A DNA stretch of 43,450 nucleotides from CAVQGF01 sp045807945. Lineage in GTDB: Bacteria; Acidobacteriota; Terriglobia; Terriglobales; Acidobacteriaceae. Numbering within the stretch: the stretch's first letter is position 1; each line of letters opens with the position of its first letter. This document shows positions 8,093-16,109 of this stretch, piece after piece. The position numbers and the translations under genes are program-made. The notes under the pieces are model-generated. The model had not been told where the DNA came from. It saw only the letters and a program-made list of their open reading frames with translations, and did no database searches. The stretch spans positions 1 through 43,450 of the forward strand of contig JBJMGI010000117.1 of assembly GCA_045807945.1 (NCBI GenBank), written 5' to 3'.

Positions 8093-9223
8093 TTAGAGAG
8101 ATGCGCGAACGAGTTCTGGCGTTTCCACAGGCGCCGACTGGGGCTTAGAGTTTCGGATTGCTACCGAGCGGACTGCATTTTCAAACTCGAGCGCGCGTTG
8201 TTGGCTGGTGTGCGCTTCCAGCACGCGTGTCTGAGCTGCATCGCCGATCCGGCGAACCGTAGAGTCATCGAGGTCGTGGAGATAGTTGCGAACGTCGGCC
8301 GTCGCGGTGGGAAGAAGAATCTCCGTTCCCGGGCGGAAGAACGTATTCAATCCCGGCCAGTTGTCGGAAACCATAGTCGCTCCGCATGCCGCGGCTTCAA
8401 ACAAGCGAACCGATGGCGAGTATCCGCAGGCGACCATGTCCCGGCGGGTGACATTGAGCACGAACCGCGAGGAAGAATACAGGTGCGGATGCCAGCGGGG
8501 GTTCAGATGCTCGATGCGACGCACGTTCTTCGGCCAGCGAACCGATTTCGGATATTGCGGGCCGGCGAGAATGAAGCTTCGGCTGGATTCCTTTTCGGCG
8601 ACCTTCACAAACAGTTCATCGATCTTTGGCTGCCGGTCGGGCGCATACGTGCCCATGTAGCTAAGATCGCATCGATACCGCTTCCCTGTCTCACGACGGC
8701 GATAGAGGCGTTCGTCAAAGCTGCAGTACAGCGGTAACGCTCGCTTGGCTTTGAACACGCTCTCGAGTTCCCGCAGAAGTGGGCCGCCGGTGAAGCTGAA
8801 ATAGAGGTCAATACCTGGAATCTGGTCCCTCCGAAGGTACGGCGTGCGCCCTTCGGAGCGCAGCTGAGCGACGGTGATGGGAGTGTCGATATCGTAAAAC
8901 GCCGTGACCGGAACGCGAGAGTCGAGAACAAGGTCTACGGCCGCGATCCCGTCGGGAAAGTACGAACCGACCATGCCAACATCGGCATCCGCAAGCTCAC
9001 GTTTTATCTCGGGAACTGCCTTCTTCCAGTCGCGAAAGATGCGCACGTCGCAAAACTCAGGGCGAGGAAGATCGCGATTGTCGGCGTACCAGTAGAGGTC
9101 CTTTTCAAAGAAGATGACGCGATGGCCGCGCTCGTGCAGCGCCTTCGTCAACGCGCGGAATGTAGTGGCGTGACCGTTTCCCCAAGACGACGTTATGGCC
9201 AGTCCACAGATGACAATCTTCAT
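8093..9223 (-). CDS. CgeB-like glycosyltransferase, copy 1
   Basis: A 376-residue GT-B protein of the CgeB/'spore maturation protein' glycosyltransferase type. It begins MKIVICGLAITSSWGNGHAT, has a middle FYDIDTP segment, and ends with a C-terminal domain containing SPSVRLFEAAACGATMVSDNW followed by FFRPGTEILL. I start at ATG 9223 because the homologous second and third copies start at the same point of the fold; the frame extends 55 codons upstream into the preceding gene. It lies 7 bases after copy 2. The three copies share the order of motifs but differ widely, so they are old paralogs with probably different acceptors. Confidence 0.83.
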   Translation of the reverse strand: MKIVICGLAITSSWGNGHATTFRALTKALHERGHRVIFFEKDLYWYADNRDLPRPEFCDVRIFRDWKKAVPEIKRELADADVGMVGSYFPDGIAAVDLVLDSRVPVTAFYDIDTPITVAQLRSEGRTPYLRRDQIPGIDLYFSFTGGPLLRELESVFKAKRALPLYCSFDERLYRRRETGKRYRCDLSYMGTYAPDRQPKIDELFVKVAEKESSRSFILAGPQYPKSVRWPKNVRRIEHLNPRWHPHLYSSSRFVLNVTRRDMVACGYSPSVRLFEAAACGATMVSDNWPGLNTFFRPGTEILLPTATADVRNYLHDLDDSTVRRIGDAAQTRVLEAHTSQQRALEFENAVRSVAIRNSKPQSAPVETPELVRASL

Positions 9224-9230
9224 AGAGTGA

Positions 9231-10313
9231 TCACGCTGCTTGTTCGGACAACTGCTCTTCTTCCGATAAAACTGCTTGCACCTCGAGCGCACGCTGCTGA
9301 TAAGTATGGTGGCGCAACGCACGCGCGAGCATAGCCTCGCCAATGGCGCGCGCGCGACCGGCGGAAATGGAAGAGAGATGCGCGACAACGTCCTCGGCCG
9401 AAGATGCGACGAGGATCTCTTGACCGGGCTCGAAGAATTGGGAGATTCCGCTCCACGAGTCGGTGATCATGCAGGCGCCCGCGCCCGCAGCTTCGAAGAT
9501 GCGCGTCGGCGGCGAGAATCCCACATCGGCCATGGACGCACGATTAATGTTTAGCACCATGCGCGCAGAGCAATTCAGCATGTTGTGATCGCCGGTGCCT
9601 ACGTGTCCGATCCAGCGCACGTTGGCGGGGAGACGTTTGCCGCCCCAGCCTTCGCCGCCGAGGATGAACTTCAAGTCCGGCGCGAGTTCAGCGGCGCGCA
9701 AGAAGAATTCTTCCACGCGGCGCTCACGATCCGGCAAGCGATTCCCGACGAACAACAAATCGCAGCGGTAATCTTCGCTCGCAGGTACGGGATGGTGCGT
9801 CTCGGGATCGAGGGCGTTGTATATCGGGTGGCAGTTGCGCGCGCCCAATCGTGTGTAGTGATCTATTACGGCCTGGCCGCCGCCATAAGTAAAGATGAGG
9901 TCGTATTCAGGGATGCACGAGCGAAATGGATCAGCAGAATCGGATTCGACGCGCGCGAGCGTGGCAGGTGCATCCACGTCCCAAAAAGCAGCACGGGTTC
10001 CCTCCGAGCGGCAGTTAAGGACTTCCCGCTCCAGCAGCTCGTCGTTGATGCCGACTCCGCTGTGTTTAATGACTAGATCAGCTCCGCAGGCTTCTGAAAT
10101 CAAGCCCTCCGTTTGGTCGGGCCAATAGACAAGAACATCAACGTAGCCACCGATGGCGCTGTCGAGCTTCTGCTGGCGACCATAAGCATCGGGCTCGGCG
10201 AAAGTGATCTGGTTCCCGAGCGCGTGCAGATGCTTGTAGATACCCCGGTAATAGGTGGCAGCGCCATTCCAATAAGAAGAAACAATGCTTGAGCCGAAGA
10301 CGAAAATTTTCAT
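9231..10313 (-). CDS. CgeB-like glycosyltransferase, copy 2
   Basis: A 360-residue paralog of the flanking genes. It begins MKIFVFGSSIVSSYWNGAAT, contains AAFWDVDAPATLARV where copy 1 has FYDIDTPITVAQL, and carries the C-terminal signature FSPPTRIFEAAGAGACMITD followed by FFEPGQEILV. By family it transfers a sugar from a nucleotide-sugar in the cytoplasm; the substrate is unknown. Its ATG overlaps the stop of copy 3 (ATGA at 10310-10313), which indicates translational coupling. No membrane helices. Confidence 0.83.
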   Translation of the reverse strand: MKIFVFGSSIVSSYWNGAATYYRGIYKHLHALGNQITFAEPDAYGRQQKLDSAIGGYVDVLVYWPDQTEGLISEACGADLVIKHSGVGINDELLEREVLNCRSEGTRAAFWDVDAPATLARVESDSADPFRSCIPEYDLIFTYGGGQAVIDHYTRLGARNCHPIYNALDPETHHPVPASEDYRCDLLFVGNRLPDRERRVEEFFLRAAELAPDLKFILGGEGWGGKRLPANVRWIGHVGTGDHNMLNCSARMVLNINRASMADVGFSPPTRIFEAAGAGACMITDSWSGISQFFEPGQEILVASSAEDVVAHLSSISAGRARAIGEAMLARALRHHTYQQRALEVQAVLSEEEQLSEQAA

Positions 10314-11428
10314 CGAACTACCTCGTCAAGGATCTGGGTGAGTTCTTTCGCGCGATGAGCACAGGTATGGCGAGCACGAACCGTCTTCAATCCGTTCTCC
10401 GCGATCTGTCGGCGCGCGGCTGGGTCGCGCAGCAAGCGGGAGATCTCCTTTTTCATGGACGCGCTGTCAGGGACACAGATGAAATCCTCACCGGGGCGGA
10501 AGAGATGCTCCAAGTCGTTCCACGGAGCACAGAGCAGCGGTACACCGCATGCGAGCGCTTCAAAGACGCGGATAGTCGGTATGCCGCTTAATCCGTTTGT
10601 GTACTCATGGCGTGGCACGTGCAGAGTCAAAGACGAGGAGCCATACACGGCGGGTGCTTTCAGATTGGGCAGATAGCCACGGAATTCGATTCCCGCGTCC
10701 CTTAGTACTGCTAATCCCTGTTCCGGATAGCGAACTCCGTGTACGACGAAGCGCGTCTCGGGAAGCGAGCGGGCGGGAGATATGAGGAACTCGCCGAGTT
10801 CGCGAGTGCGTTCTTCGTCGCCCCAGTTGCCGATCCAGACTACGTCCGAATCCTTGGCAGAAGTGACAGGACGGAAGTGCTCAACATCGGCAGCCTCGTG
10901 GAAGGTCCACGCGTGCTGCATTCCGAAGCCATCAGAGTAGATTCGGCGGATCGCATCGCCGAACGCCAGCACGCCGTCAAACAGATGAAGATGGAAGCGC
11001 AGCAGATCGCGCGGGCTGGTGTAAGCGCGGTGATGCGTGTCGTGCAAGATGGCGCGGAAACCAAGCTTGTCTTTGAGCGCGAGAATCGCATTGACGACTT
11101 CAGGATCGTTCCACTCGTGCAAGATGACAACGTCTGCCCCGCGCAGTTCGTTGGTCATGAACGGCTCGAGGTTCGCCTGCGGTTTGTAAAAACGGATGTC
11201 GAGATCGGGATAGGTCTTGCGGAAGTGATCGATGGCATCGATGGCCCGCTCGCCTTCGTAACGCAGCAGATTCGACAGCGACCATGAGCCGAGTGCCTCG
11301 TAGCAACGGACCTTGTGGCCAGCGCGTCCGAGCTCGCGGGCGAGTCCGCGAAGGAAGTGCGCGTTGCCGTGGTTCCAGTCGGAAACCCACGAGTGCGCAA
11401 AATACCGGATGTTGAGTCCCTTGCTCAT
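10310..11428 (-). CDS. CgeB-like glycosyltransferase, copy 3
   Basis: A 372-residue GT-B protein, the most divergent of the three CgeB-like copies. It opens with IRYFAHSWVSDWNHGNAHFL, has VVILHEWNDPEVV and ILHDTHHRAYTSP in the N-terminal domain, and the C-terminal motif IPTIRVFEALACGVPLLCAP followed by LFRPGEDFI. Its start codon overlaps the upstream GT4 stop (ATGA, 11425-11428), and its own stop overlaps the start of copy 2. Sugar and acceptor are not predictable. The HDTHH stretch is a distinctive feature not shared with the other two copies. Confidence 0.82.
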   Translation of the reverse strand: MSKGLNIRYFAHSWVSDWNHGNAHFLRGLARELGRAGHKVRCYEALGSWSLSNLLRYEGERAIDAIDHFRKTYPDLDIRFYKPQANLEPFMTNELRGADVVILHEWNDPEVVNAILALKDKLGFRAILHDTHHRAYTSPRDLLRFHLHLFDGVLAFGDAIRRIYSDGFGMQHAWTFHEAADVEHFRPVTSAKDSDVVWIGNWGDEERTRELGEFLISPARSLPETRFVVHGVRYPEQGLAVLRDAGIEFRGYLPNLKAPAVYGSSSLTLHVPRHEYTNGLSGIPTIRVFEALACGVPLLCAPWNDLEHLFRPGEDFICVPDSASMKKEISRLLRDPAARRQIAENGLKTVRARHTCAHRAKELTQILDEVVR

Positions 11429-12540
11429 GCAGCCAGCGCCTCGGAGTGGATGGTGGCTTCGTAGAGTGCGAGGTAGTCGTTTGTCATGCGAGCTGCGTTG
11501 TAGTGTTCCTGCGCGTGGCGTAGCGCGCGATTCGCGTAGTCACGGCGAAGGTCGGCGTCCGCGAGCAGTGAGCGAATGGCGACGCCGAGCGAACGTGCGT
11601 CATTGTGTTGGAAGTAAAGAGCGGCATCCCCCCAAATTTCGCGCAACGACGGAATATCGTTCGCGACTAAGGCGCAGCGGGAAAGCGCAGCTTCCAGCGG
11701 AGCAAGACCGAAGGGCTCATAGCGGGAGGTGGCAGCGTAGATGGAGCACCGTCCGTAGAGTTGGCGAAGTTGGGCTTCCGACTGCTGCGTCTTGAAATTG
11801 ATGTTGACCCTGGAATCTCCGCCGGCGTGCGCAAATGAAAGTTGCGAGTTGCCGTCGGGATCCTCGGTCGAGCCGATCAAAAACGTTTCGCAGGGCAGCT
11901 CCTGCTCGGCGAGCAGGCTGACCTGCTTGCCGGGGTCCCAAAGTCGGCCCACGGACATGACGATGTCGTCTTTGGTGACGTGGGGATTAAAAAGCGTAGG
12001 CGTGCGGCCGTTGTAGATTACGCGACCGTTCGCAGGCTCCAGGTAGTTGTCGGTAAGAGACTCGAGCATCCACCTTGAAGGCGCAACAACCACGTCGGCT
12101 GCTTGGAGGCCATTGAAGACAAGCTCACGATAACCCTCGATCCAGGAACTTGATGGCGGATCGGTTTTGTGCACAGCCTGCCACCACCCGACGACATCGC
12201 TGTGCGCTACAACTATCTTCGGAACAGCCGCTTCCATCGCGCCATAAAAGTATTGGTTCAGGTGCAGCAAGTCGGGCTGGACCTCGTCGATGAGGTGCTG
12301 GAGATATTCAGCTGAGTGCTCCAGATCTTCCATGGAGTCGCGCATCCACTCGAGCTTAAAACCGGTGGGGTGGTAATCGAACTGGGAGAGGCCTTCCATC
12401 CACTGCGTGTGCTCGGGGGATGGAATCTCGCCAAAGCTCACCAGCGTGAGGCGCACACCGCGTTTGGATAAACCGGTGGCGAGCTCGCGCGTGTAATTCC
12501 AGACGCCGCCGAGGGTATCGGCCGTCATCAGTACGTGCAT
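11425..12540 (-). CDS. Glycosyltransferase family 4
   Basis: A 371-residue GT4 enzyme. It begins MHVLMTADTLGGVWNYTREL, with the Gly-Gly loop and a starch-synthase-like N-terminal domain, and continues to SVGRLWDPGKQ and SRYEPFGLAPLEAALSRCAL, the E-x7-E nucleotide-sugar site. I choose ATG 12540 because AGGAG lies 5 bases before it and the fold starts there; an in-frame ATG at 12609 would add residues that overlap the preceding gene. The start overlaps the 3' end of the glycoside hydrolase gene by 13 bases. It is soluble and its substrates are unknown. Confidence 0.86.
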   Translation of the reverse strand: MHVLMTADTLGGVWNYTRELATGLSKRGVRLTLVSFGEIPSPEHTQWMEGLSQFDYHPTGFKLEWMRDSMEDLEHSAEYLQHLIDEVQPDLLHLNQYFYGAMEAAVPKIVVAHSDVVGWWQAVHKTDPPSSSWIEGYRELVFNGLQAADVVVAPSRWMLESLTDNYLEPANGRVIYNGRTPTLFNPHVTKDDIVMSVGRLWDPGKQVSLLAEQELPCETFLIGSTEDPDGNSQLSFAHAGGDSRVNINFKTQQSEAQLRQLYGRCSIYAATSRYEPFGLAPLEAALSRCALVANDIPSLREIWGDAALYFQHNDARSLGVAIRSLLADADLRRDYANRALRHAQEHYNAARMTNDYLALYEATIHSEALAA

Positions 12541-13460
12541 GATGACTCCTGGCTCGCTTGTGATGTCTTTGCCGAACCGGAACCAGATGCGTAGCGGCGG
12601 ACGGCCCATGAGGCGAACTCCGCAAAGGTATTGGGATCGCGCGGAGGGCTAGTGTAATGAGGCTCGATGCCGAGGTGCTCGGGGGTGAAACAAAGAGTCA
12701 TCGTGCTGTCGAAGGGCTCGAGGGCGCGCATCTGCCGGTCGAACCAGTTTTCGGCATTCGGACGGAACCAGTCAGCCCAGCTAATGCCGGAGCGAAGATA
12801 GCGAACGCCGAGGCGGTTCATCCACTCGACTGCGGAATCCAGCCGAGGATCTTCGTAGTGAAACCATTGGCAGAGTCCCATTCCTGCCGGGAACTCGTCC
12901 GCGGCAGGCTTGGGAGTGCCGTCTTCGCGCAGCAGGCCCATATAGTAATGACGGTAGTACGCGCTACCTTCCGACTCGCGGTGCCGAGTAGTCGCGGGCC
13001 AAGCGGCGGGAAGATCAAAAAGGCTGTACCAGTGGATCCGGTCAACCAGCGGCAGCAGCAGTTCGGCGGTCTTCTTGATCCCGAAGACTTGCACCTCTTC
13101 CGCGCCGAAGGACGAAACGCCCGCCTCTGAGACCCACACCGGCTTGCTGCAGACTGAGCGGATCTCTTCGATCTTGCTGGGCCACTCCTGAATCTTCCAG
13201 TGGTTCCAGTCGAGTGGAAAGCCATGCACGGCTACGATATCTACGGCATCGATCACGCCGAGTGAATCAAGATTGCGGATGAAGTTGGGGTCGATGGGCG
13301 AAATCCCACCCAGCACAATGGGGAGGTTGGGATTTTCTCGGCGGACTGCCTCGATGGCGGCCAGACACATGGCCGCGAACATCTTCCAATCAGGGTCGAT
13401 CTTGAAGTCCCAGTGCGAAAGATTGTTCGGCTCGTTCCATAACATCACCGCTTCGACCAT
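12528..13460 (-). CDS. GH-A clan glycosidase with circularly permuted TIM barrel (beta-xylosidase-like)
   Basis: A 310-residue protein with both catalytic elements of a clan GH-A retaining glycosidase: acid/base Glu10 in LWNEPNN and nucleophile Glu112 in WVSEAG. In ordinary members the NEP strand (beta-4) follows beta-1 to beta-3. Here NEP is at the very N-terminus, beta-5 to beta-8 follow (VLGG, AVHGFP, WVSEAG, IHWYSLFD), and then residues about 191-290 look like the missing beta-1 to beta-3 part (DSAVEWMNRLGVRYLRSGIS, then TMTLCFTPEHLG). An in-frame stop two codons upstream of ATG 13460 rules out an N-terminal extension in this frame. It lies 23 bases after the methyltransferase gene. The most similar normal family is probably GH39/GH5-like. 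No signal peptide, so it acts in the cytoplasm. Substrate unknown. Confidence 0.72.
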   Translation of the reverse strand: MVEAVMLWNEPNNLSHWDFKIDPDWKMFAAMCLAAIEAVRRENPNLPIVLGGISPIDPNFIRNLDSLGVIDAVDIVAVHGFPLDWNHWKIQEWPSKIEEIRSVCSKPVWVSEAGVSSFGAEEVQVFGIKKTAELLLPLVDRIHWYSLFDLPAAWPATTRHRESEGSAYYRHYYMGLLREDGTPKPAADEFPAGMGLCQWFHYEDPRLDSAVEWMNRLGVRYLRSGISWADWFRPNAENWFDRQMRALEPFDSTMTLCFTPEHLGIEPHYTSPPRDPNTFAEFASWAVRRYASGSGSAKTSQASQESSCTY

Positions 13461-13483
13461 GCCTCATTCCCTTCCGCGCCCGT

Positions 13484-14284
13484 TCACAGAGTCCCTTCCA
13501 GTTCCGCATCGTGGATGTAATGCCCGTTCGTCTTGGCGAACTGCGGCTCGCAGATCCAGGTTTCGAACTCCGGATTAGCCACGATCTTCAAGCCTGCGCT
13601 GCGCAGCATGGCTTCCGCGGCGGAGCGGTTCGGGATCCACCAGTTCGTCTGATCGCCCGCATACTTCTTCTCGATGAAATACATGCATGGGAAACCAGGC
13701 TCGGAGAATACTTTGGTGTCCCAGAAGTGGTAATCGTCTTTGGAGGTGTGAAGGCTCTCGTCACCGCGCAGCATCGTCTGGAAGACGAGCTGGTGCCGGA
13801 CTTTGGTGATCACCTTGTCGAGCGCGTACAGCGGATAGCGCAGGTGATAAAAGACACCCATGAAGAAGACAAAATCGAATTGCCCGGGGATCTGGTCAAC
13901 GTTGTAGACCGAGCACTTCTGGAACTCGATGTCGTGACCCAGGGTTGCGGCTGCGAAGCGCGCCTGATTGAGATAGCGATCGTCAACGTCAATGCCGAGC
14001 ACCCTGCTGGCACCGCGCTTTTTCATCTCGATGGAGTAGAAGCCGCCATTGCAGCCGACGTCGAGCACGGTCGCGCCGGACAGATCAGCGGGAATGGAGT
14101 TGGCGATGTGCTTCCACTTGATGTTGGGAAAATCGCCAAGAAAATGCTGCGGCGCGGTGGGCACGCCGAATAAATCGATGTTGTGAAACCACTCCCCTAG
14201 AGCTTCAACTTGTTTGGTCAGCACGGCGCGTCCCGGTCGCGTCACCATCTCTGGCGCGGCATTTACATTCATCTTCGTACCCAT
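13484..14284 (-). CDS. SAM-dependent methyltransferase, TIGR04290/CmoB-like
   Basis: A 266-residue class I methyltransferase. Motif I is VLDVGCNGGFYSIEM (about residues 73-87), followed by VLGIDVDDRYLNQARFA, and VFFMGVFYHLRYPLYALDKV; these match the CmoB-like family TIGR04290, which from memory occurs next to glycosyltransferases and a xylosidase-like protein, as it does here. It would methylate or carboxymethylate a small molecule or sugar; the substrate is unknown. I start at ATG 14284 (MGTKMNVN); ATG 14272 is an alternative. The frame extends upstream without protein-like content. It is the first gene of the eight-gene glycan operon. Confidence 0.82.
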   Translation of the reverse strand: MGTKMNVNAAPEMVTRPGRAVLTKQVEALGEWFHNIDLFGVPTAPQHFLGDFPNIKWKHIANSIPADLSGATVLDVGCNGGFYSIEMKKRGASRVLGIDVDDRYLNQARFAAATLGHDIEFQKCSVYNVDQIPGQFDFVFFMGVFYHLRYPLYALDKVITKVRHQLVFQTMLRGDESLHTSKDDYHFWDTKVFSEPGFPCMYFIEKKYAGDQTNWWIPNRSAAEAMLRSAGLKIVANPEFETWICEPQFAKTNGHYIHDAELEGTL

Positions 14285-14338
14285 GAAAGGAAGCCTTGAA
14301 ATCGCGAACTGGTTGCGTGCTGGCGCGGGATGACGTTC

Positions 14339-14360
14339 AACTCCGCCGTGAAACGGAGTT
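14339..14360. repeat. Inverted repeat upstream of the glycan operon (1)
   Basis: AACTCCG and CGGAGTT form a perfect 7-base stem with an 8-base loop. It lies 54 bases before the methyltransferase start in the leader region. It is not followed by a T-tract on either strand, so it is more likely a regulatory or operator structure than a terminator. Confidence 0.45.
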
Positions 14361-14374
14361 AGATGCTGAGCAGC

Positions 14375-14408
14375 AACTCGGGATGTCCCGGCGGCGCCGC
14401 CCCGAGTT
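14375..14408. repeat. Inverted repeat upstream of the glycan operon (2)
   Basis: AACTCGGG (14375-14382) pairs with CCCGAGTT (14401-14408). The loop itself contains the self-complementary GGCGGCGCCGCC, so an extended GC-rich structure is possible. It sits between the stop of the 49-residue membrane protein (14421) and the methyltransferase leader. It could end the short upstream transcript or control the glycan operon; there is no T-tract. Confidence 0.45.
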
Positions 14409-14420
14409 AAATGCGAGTCC

Positions 14421-14570
14421 TTATACCGTAGTGCGCCTACCGGTGATGAGGTTGATGATGAGGACCACCACAGCCACCACAAGCAGGAGATGGATCAAGC
14501 TTCCAGCAACGTGGAAAGCAAAACCCAGAATCCACAAAATCAAAAGAATCGCGAAAATCGTCCAAAGCAT
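14421..14570 (-). CDS. Small membrane protein, lmo0937/DUF5670 type
   Basis: A 49-residue protein beginning MLWTIFAILLILWILGFAFH and ending with ITGRR-TTV. It consists of two hydrophobic helices (about 3-20 and 24-43) with a short basic tail, the pattern of the lmo0937-family membrane proteins, which are widespread, tiny and of unknown function, sometimes stress-linked. I start at ATG 14570 because this is where the family's conserved MLWTI begins; an upstream in-frame ATG would add 16 hydrophilic residues. It is located between the response regulator and the glycan operon on the same strand. Confidence 0.82.
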   Translation of the reverse strand: MLWTIFAILLILWILGFAFHVAGSLIHLLLVVAVVVLIINLITGRRTTV

Positions 14571-14615
14571 GTATTCACCCAGCCAGGAAATCCCGGCACA
14601 AGGTGAGAAGCTGGG

Positions 14616-14639
14616 CAAAAGGAGGGAGTTGTCCCTCTC
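14616..14639 (-). terminator. Possible rho-independent terminator after the response regulator
   Basis: On the minus strand GAGGGA-CAAC-TCCCTC forms a 6-base stem with 4-base loop, followed by CTTTTG. It overlaps the stop codon of the response regulator gene (14638-14640). The stem is short and the T-run has only four T, so termination may be partial. Confidence 0.35.
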
Positions 14640-16077
14640 AGAGTTGCGGGCCGTATTCCTTCAGCTTGCGGTATAGGGTCGTCTTGCCGATGCCAAGAAG
14701 CTTGGCGGCTTGCAGACGGTCGCCATGGGTGTGGCGCACGGCGGCTAGGATCGCGTCTTTCTCCAGGTCGGCGAGAGGAACAAATCCGTTACGGGTGGGG
14801 TGTGAAGCCGCAGCCGGCTGTATGAGCAGAGGGCTGGGCAGATGCTCGGGACGGATCTCATTGTCGGTGTTCATGGCGCATACCCGCTCGATGCAATTCT
14901 CAAGCTCGCGAACATTCCCCGGCCACTCGTACTCGAGCAGCCGGCGCAAGGCTTCGTCGCTCACAGTGTGCTGCATTCCGTTGCGCTGGTTGGCACGATC
15001 AATGAAATATCCGACAAGCGCGGGGATGTCCTGCTTGCGCTCGCGAAGAGCGGGGACGTAGAGCGCGAGGACGTTCAAGCGGAAAAAGAGATCGCGGCGA
15101 AAAGAGCCGTTCTGCACGGCAGCATCGAGATCGCGATTTGTGGCGGCCAAGATACGAGCGTCTATGGGGATGCGGCGGGTACTTCCAACCGGGCGGACCT
15201 CTTTTTCCTGAATGGCTCGCAGGAGTTTGGCTTGCAAGTCGGTCGGAAGTTCACCAATCTCGTCGAGAAAGACCGTACCGCCATCCGCGATCGCGAGCAG
15301 ACCATCTTTCGCCTGAGACGCTCCGGTAAAGGCGCCTTTCACGTGACCGAACAGTTCGCTCTCGATCAGATTCGGGGTTATGGCACCGCAGTCTACGGGG
15401 ATGAATTTTTTATCTTTATACCGACCGCTGAAGTGGATGCTACGCGCGACTAACTCTTTTCCGGTGCCGCTCTCACCCTGGATCAAGACAGGATGATGGC
15501 TGTTGGCCGCTTTCGAGATGAAGCGGTAGAGCTTTTCCATCTCGGGAGCGCGGCCGATCATGCCGCCGAAACCTTCCTTTGAACGCAGCTTGGCGCGAAG
15601 AACGCGATTTTCAGACGCTAAGTTGAAGTGGGCTTCGGCGCGTTTCAACGTAAGTTGGAGCTGAGAAAGGTTCGCCCGTTTTTCCAAGTAATCATAAGCG
15701 CCGCTCTTTATGGCTTCGACTGCGTCGGGGACGTTGGCGTCGCCAGTGATGACAATGATCACAGAATTGGTATAGCGGCTGCGCAGGTCCTTGAGCATTT
15801 CGAGGCCGCTGTTGCTGCCGGGAAGCTTCATGTCCAGAAGCACAAGATCTATGTTCTGCGCTTCTAAAGCCTTGTACGCATTGCCTGCGTTCTCGGCTAC
15901 AAACACGGAATAGCCGAGGTCGAGGGCTGCCCTCCTGCAAATGTCGCGGATGAATTTGTCATCATCAATCACGAGTAAGGAGACCGATGCAGAGCGCGCG
16001 GTGTTCGCAATTTTCGAGGTCATAAGCGCTGCGGCTCCGTTCGCACCCGAGAGGTGATCCTGTGCCTGGCTTTGCAT
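14638..16077 (-). CDS. NtrC-type sigma-54-dependent response regulator
   Basis: A 479-residue regulator with three domains. The receiver (about 30-155) has the acidic pair near LLVIDDD and phospho-acceptor Asp82 in LLDMKLPG. The AAA+ domain (about 175-410) carries Walker A GESGTGKE, the GAFTGA loop that contacts sigma-54, Walker B FLDEIGELP and a WPGNVREL segment. The C-terminal Fis-type helix-turn-helix contains RLQAAKLLGIGKTTLYRKL. It activates sigma-54 promoters when phosphorylated. ATG 16077 has AAAGGGA at good distance. It follows the hybrid kinase gene by 32 bases; the pair is a two-component system. Its targets are unknown; I found no clear -24/-12 promoter in the nearby gaps. Confidence 0.93.
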   Translation of the reverse strand: MQSQAQDHLSGANGAAALMTSKIANTARSASVSLLVIDDDKFIRDICRRAALDLGYSVFVAENAGNAYKALEAQNIDLVLLDMKLPGSNSGLEMLKDLRSRYTNSVIIVITGDANVPDAVEAIKSGAYDYLEKRANLSQLQLTLKRAEAHFNLASENRVLRAKLRSKEGFGGMIGRAPEMEKLYRFISKAANSHHPVLIQGESGTGKELVARSIHFSGRYKDKKFIPVDCGAITPNLIESELFGHVKGAFTGASQAKDGLLAIADGGTVFLDEIGELPTDLQAKLLRAIQEKEVRPVGSTRRIPIDARILAATNRDLDAAVQNGSFRRDLFFRLNVLALYVPALRERKQDIPALVGYFIDRANQRNGMQHTVSDEALRRLLEYEWPGNVRELENCIERVCAMNTDNEIRPEHLPSPLLIQPAAASHPTRNGFVPLADLEKDAILAAVRHTHGDRLQAAKLLGIGKTTLYRKLKEYGPQL

Positions 16078-16109
16078 TGTAGTGTCCCTTTCCCAAATTA
16101 GGAATTCTT

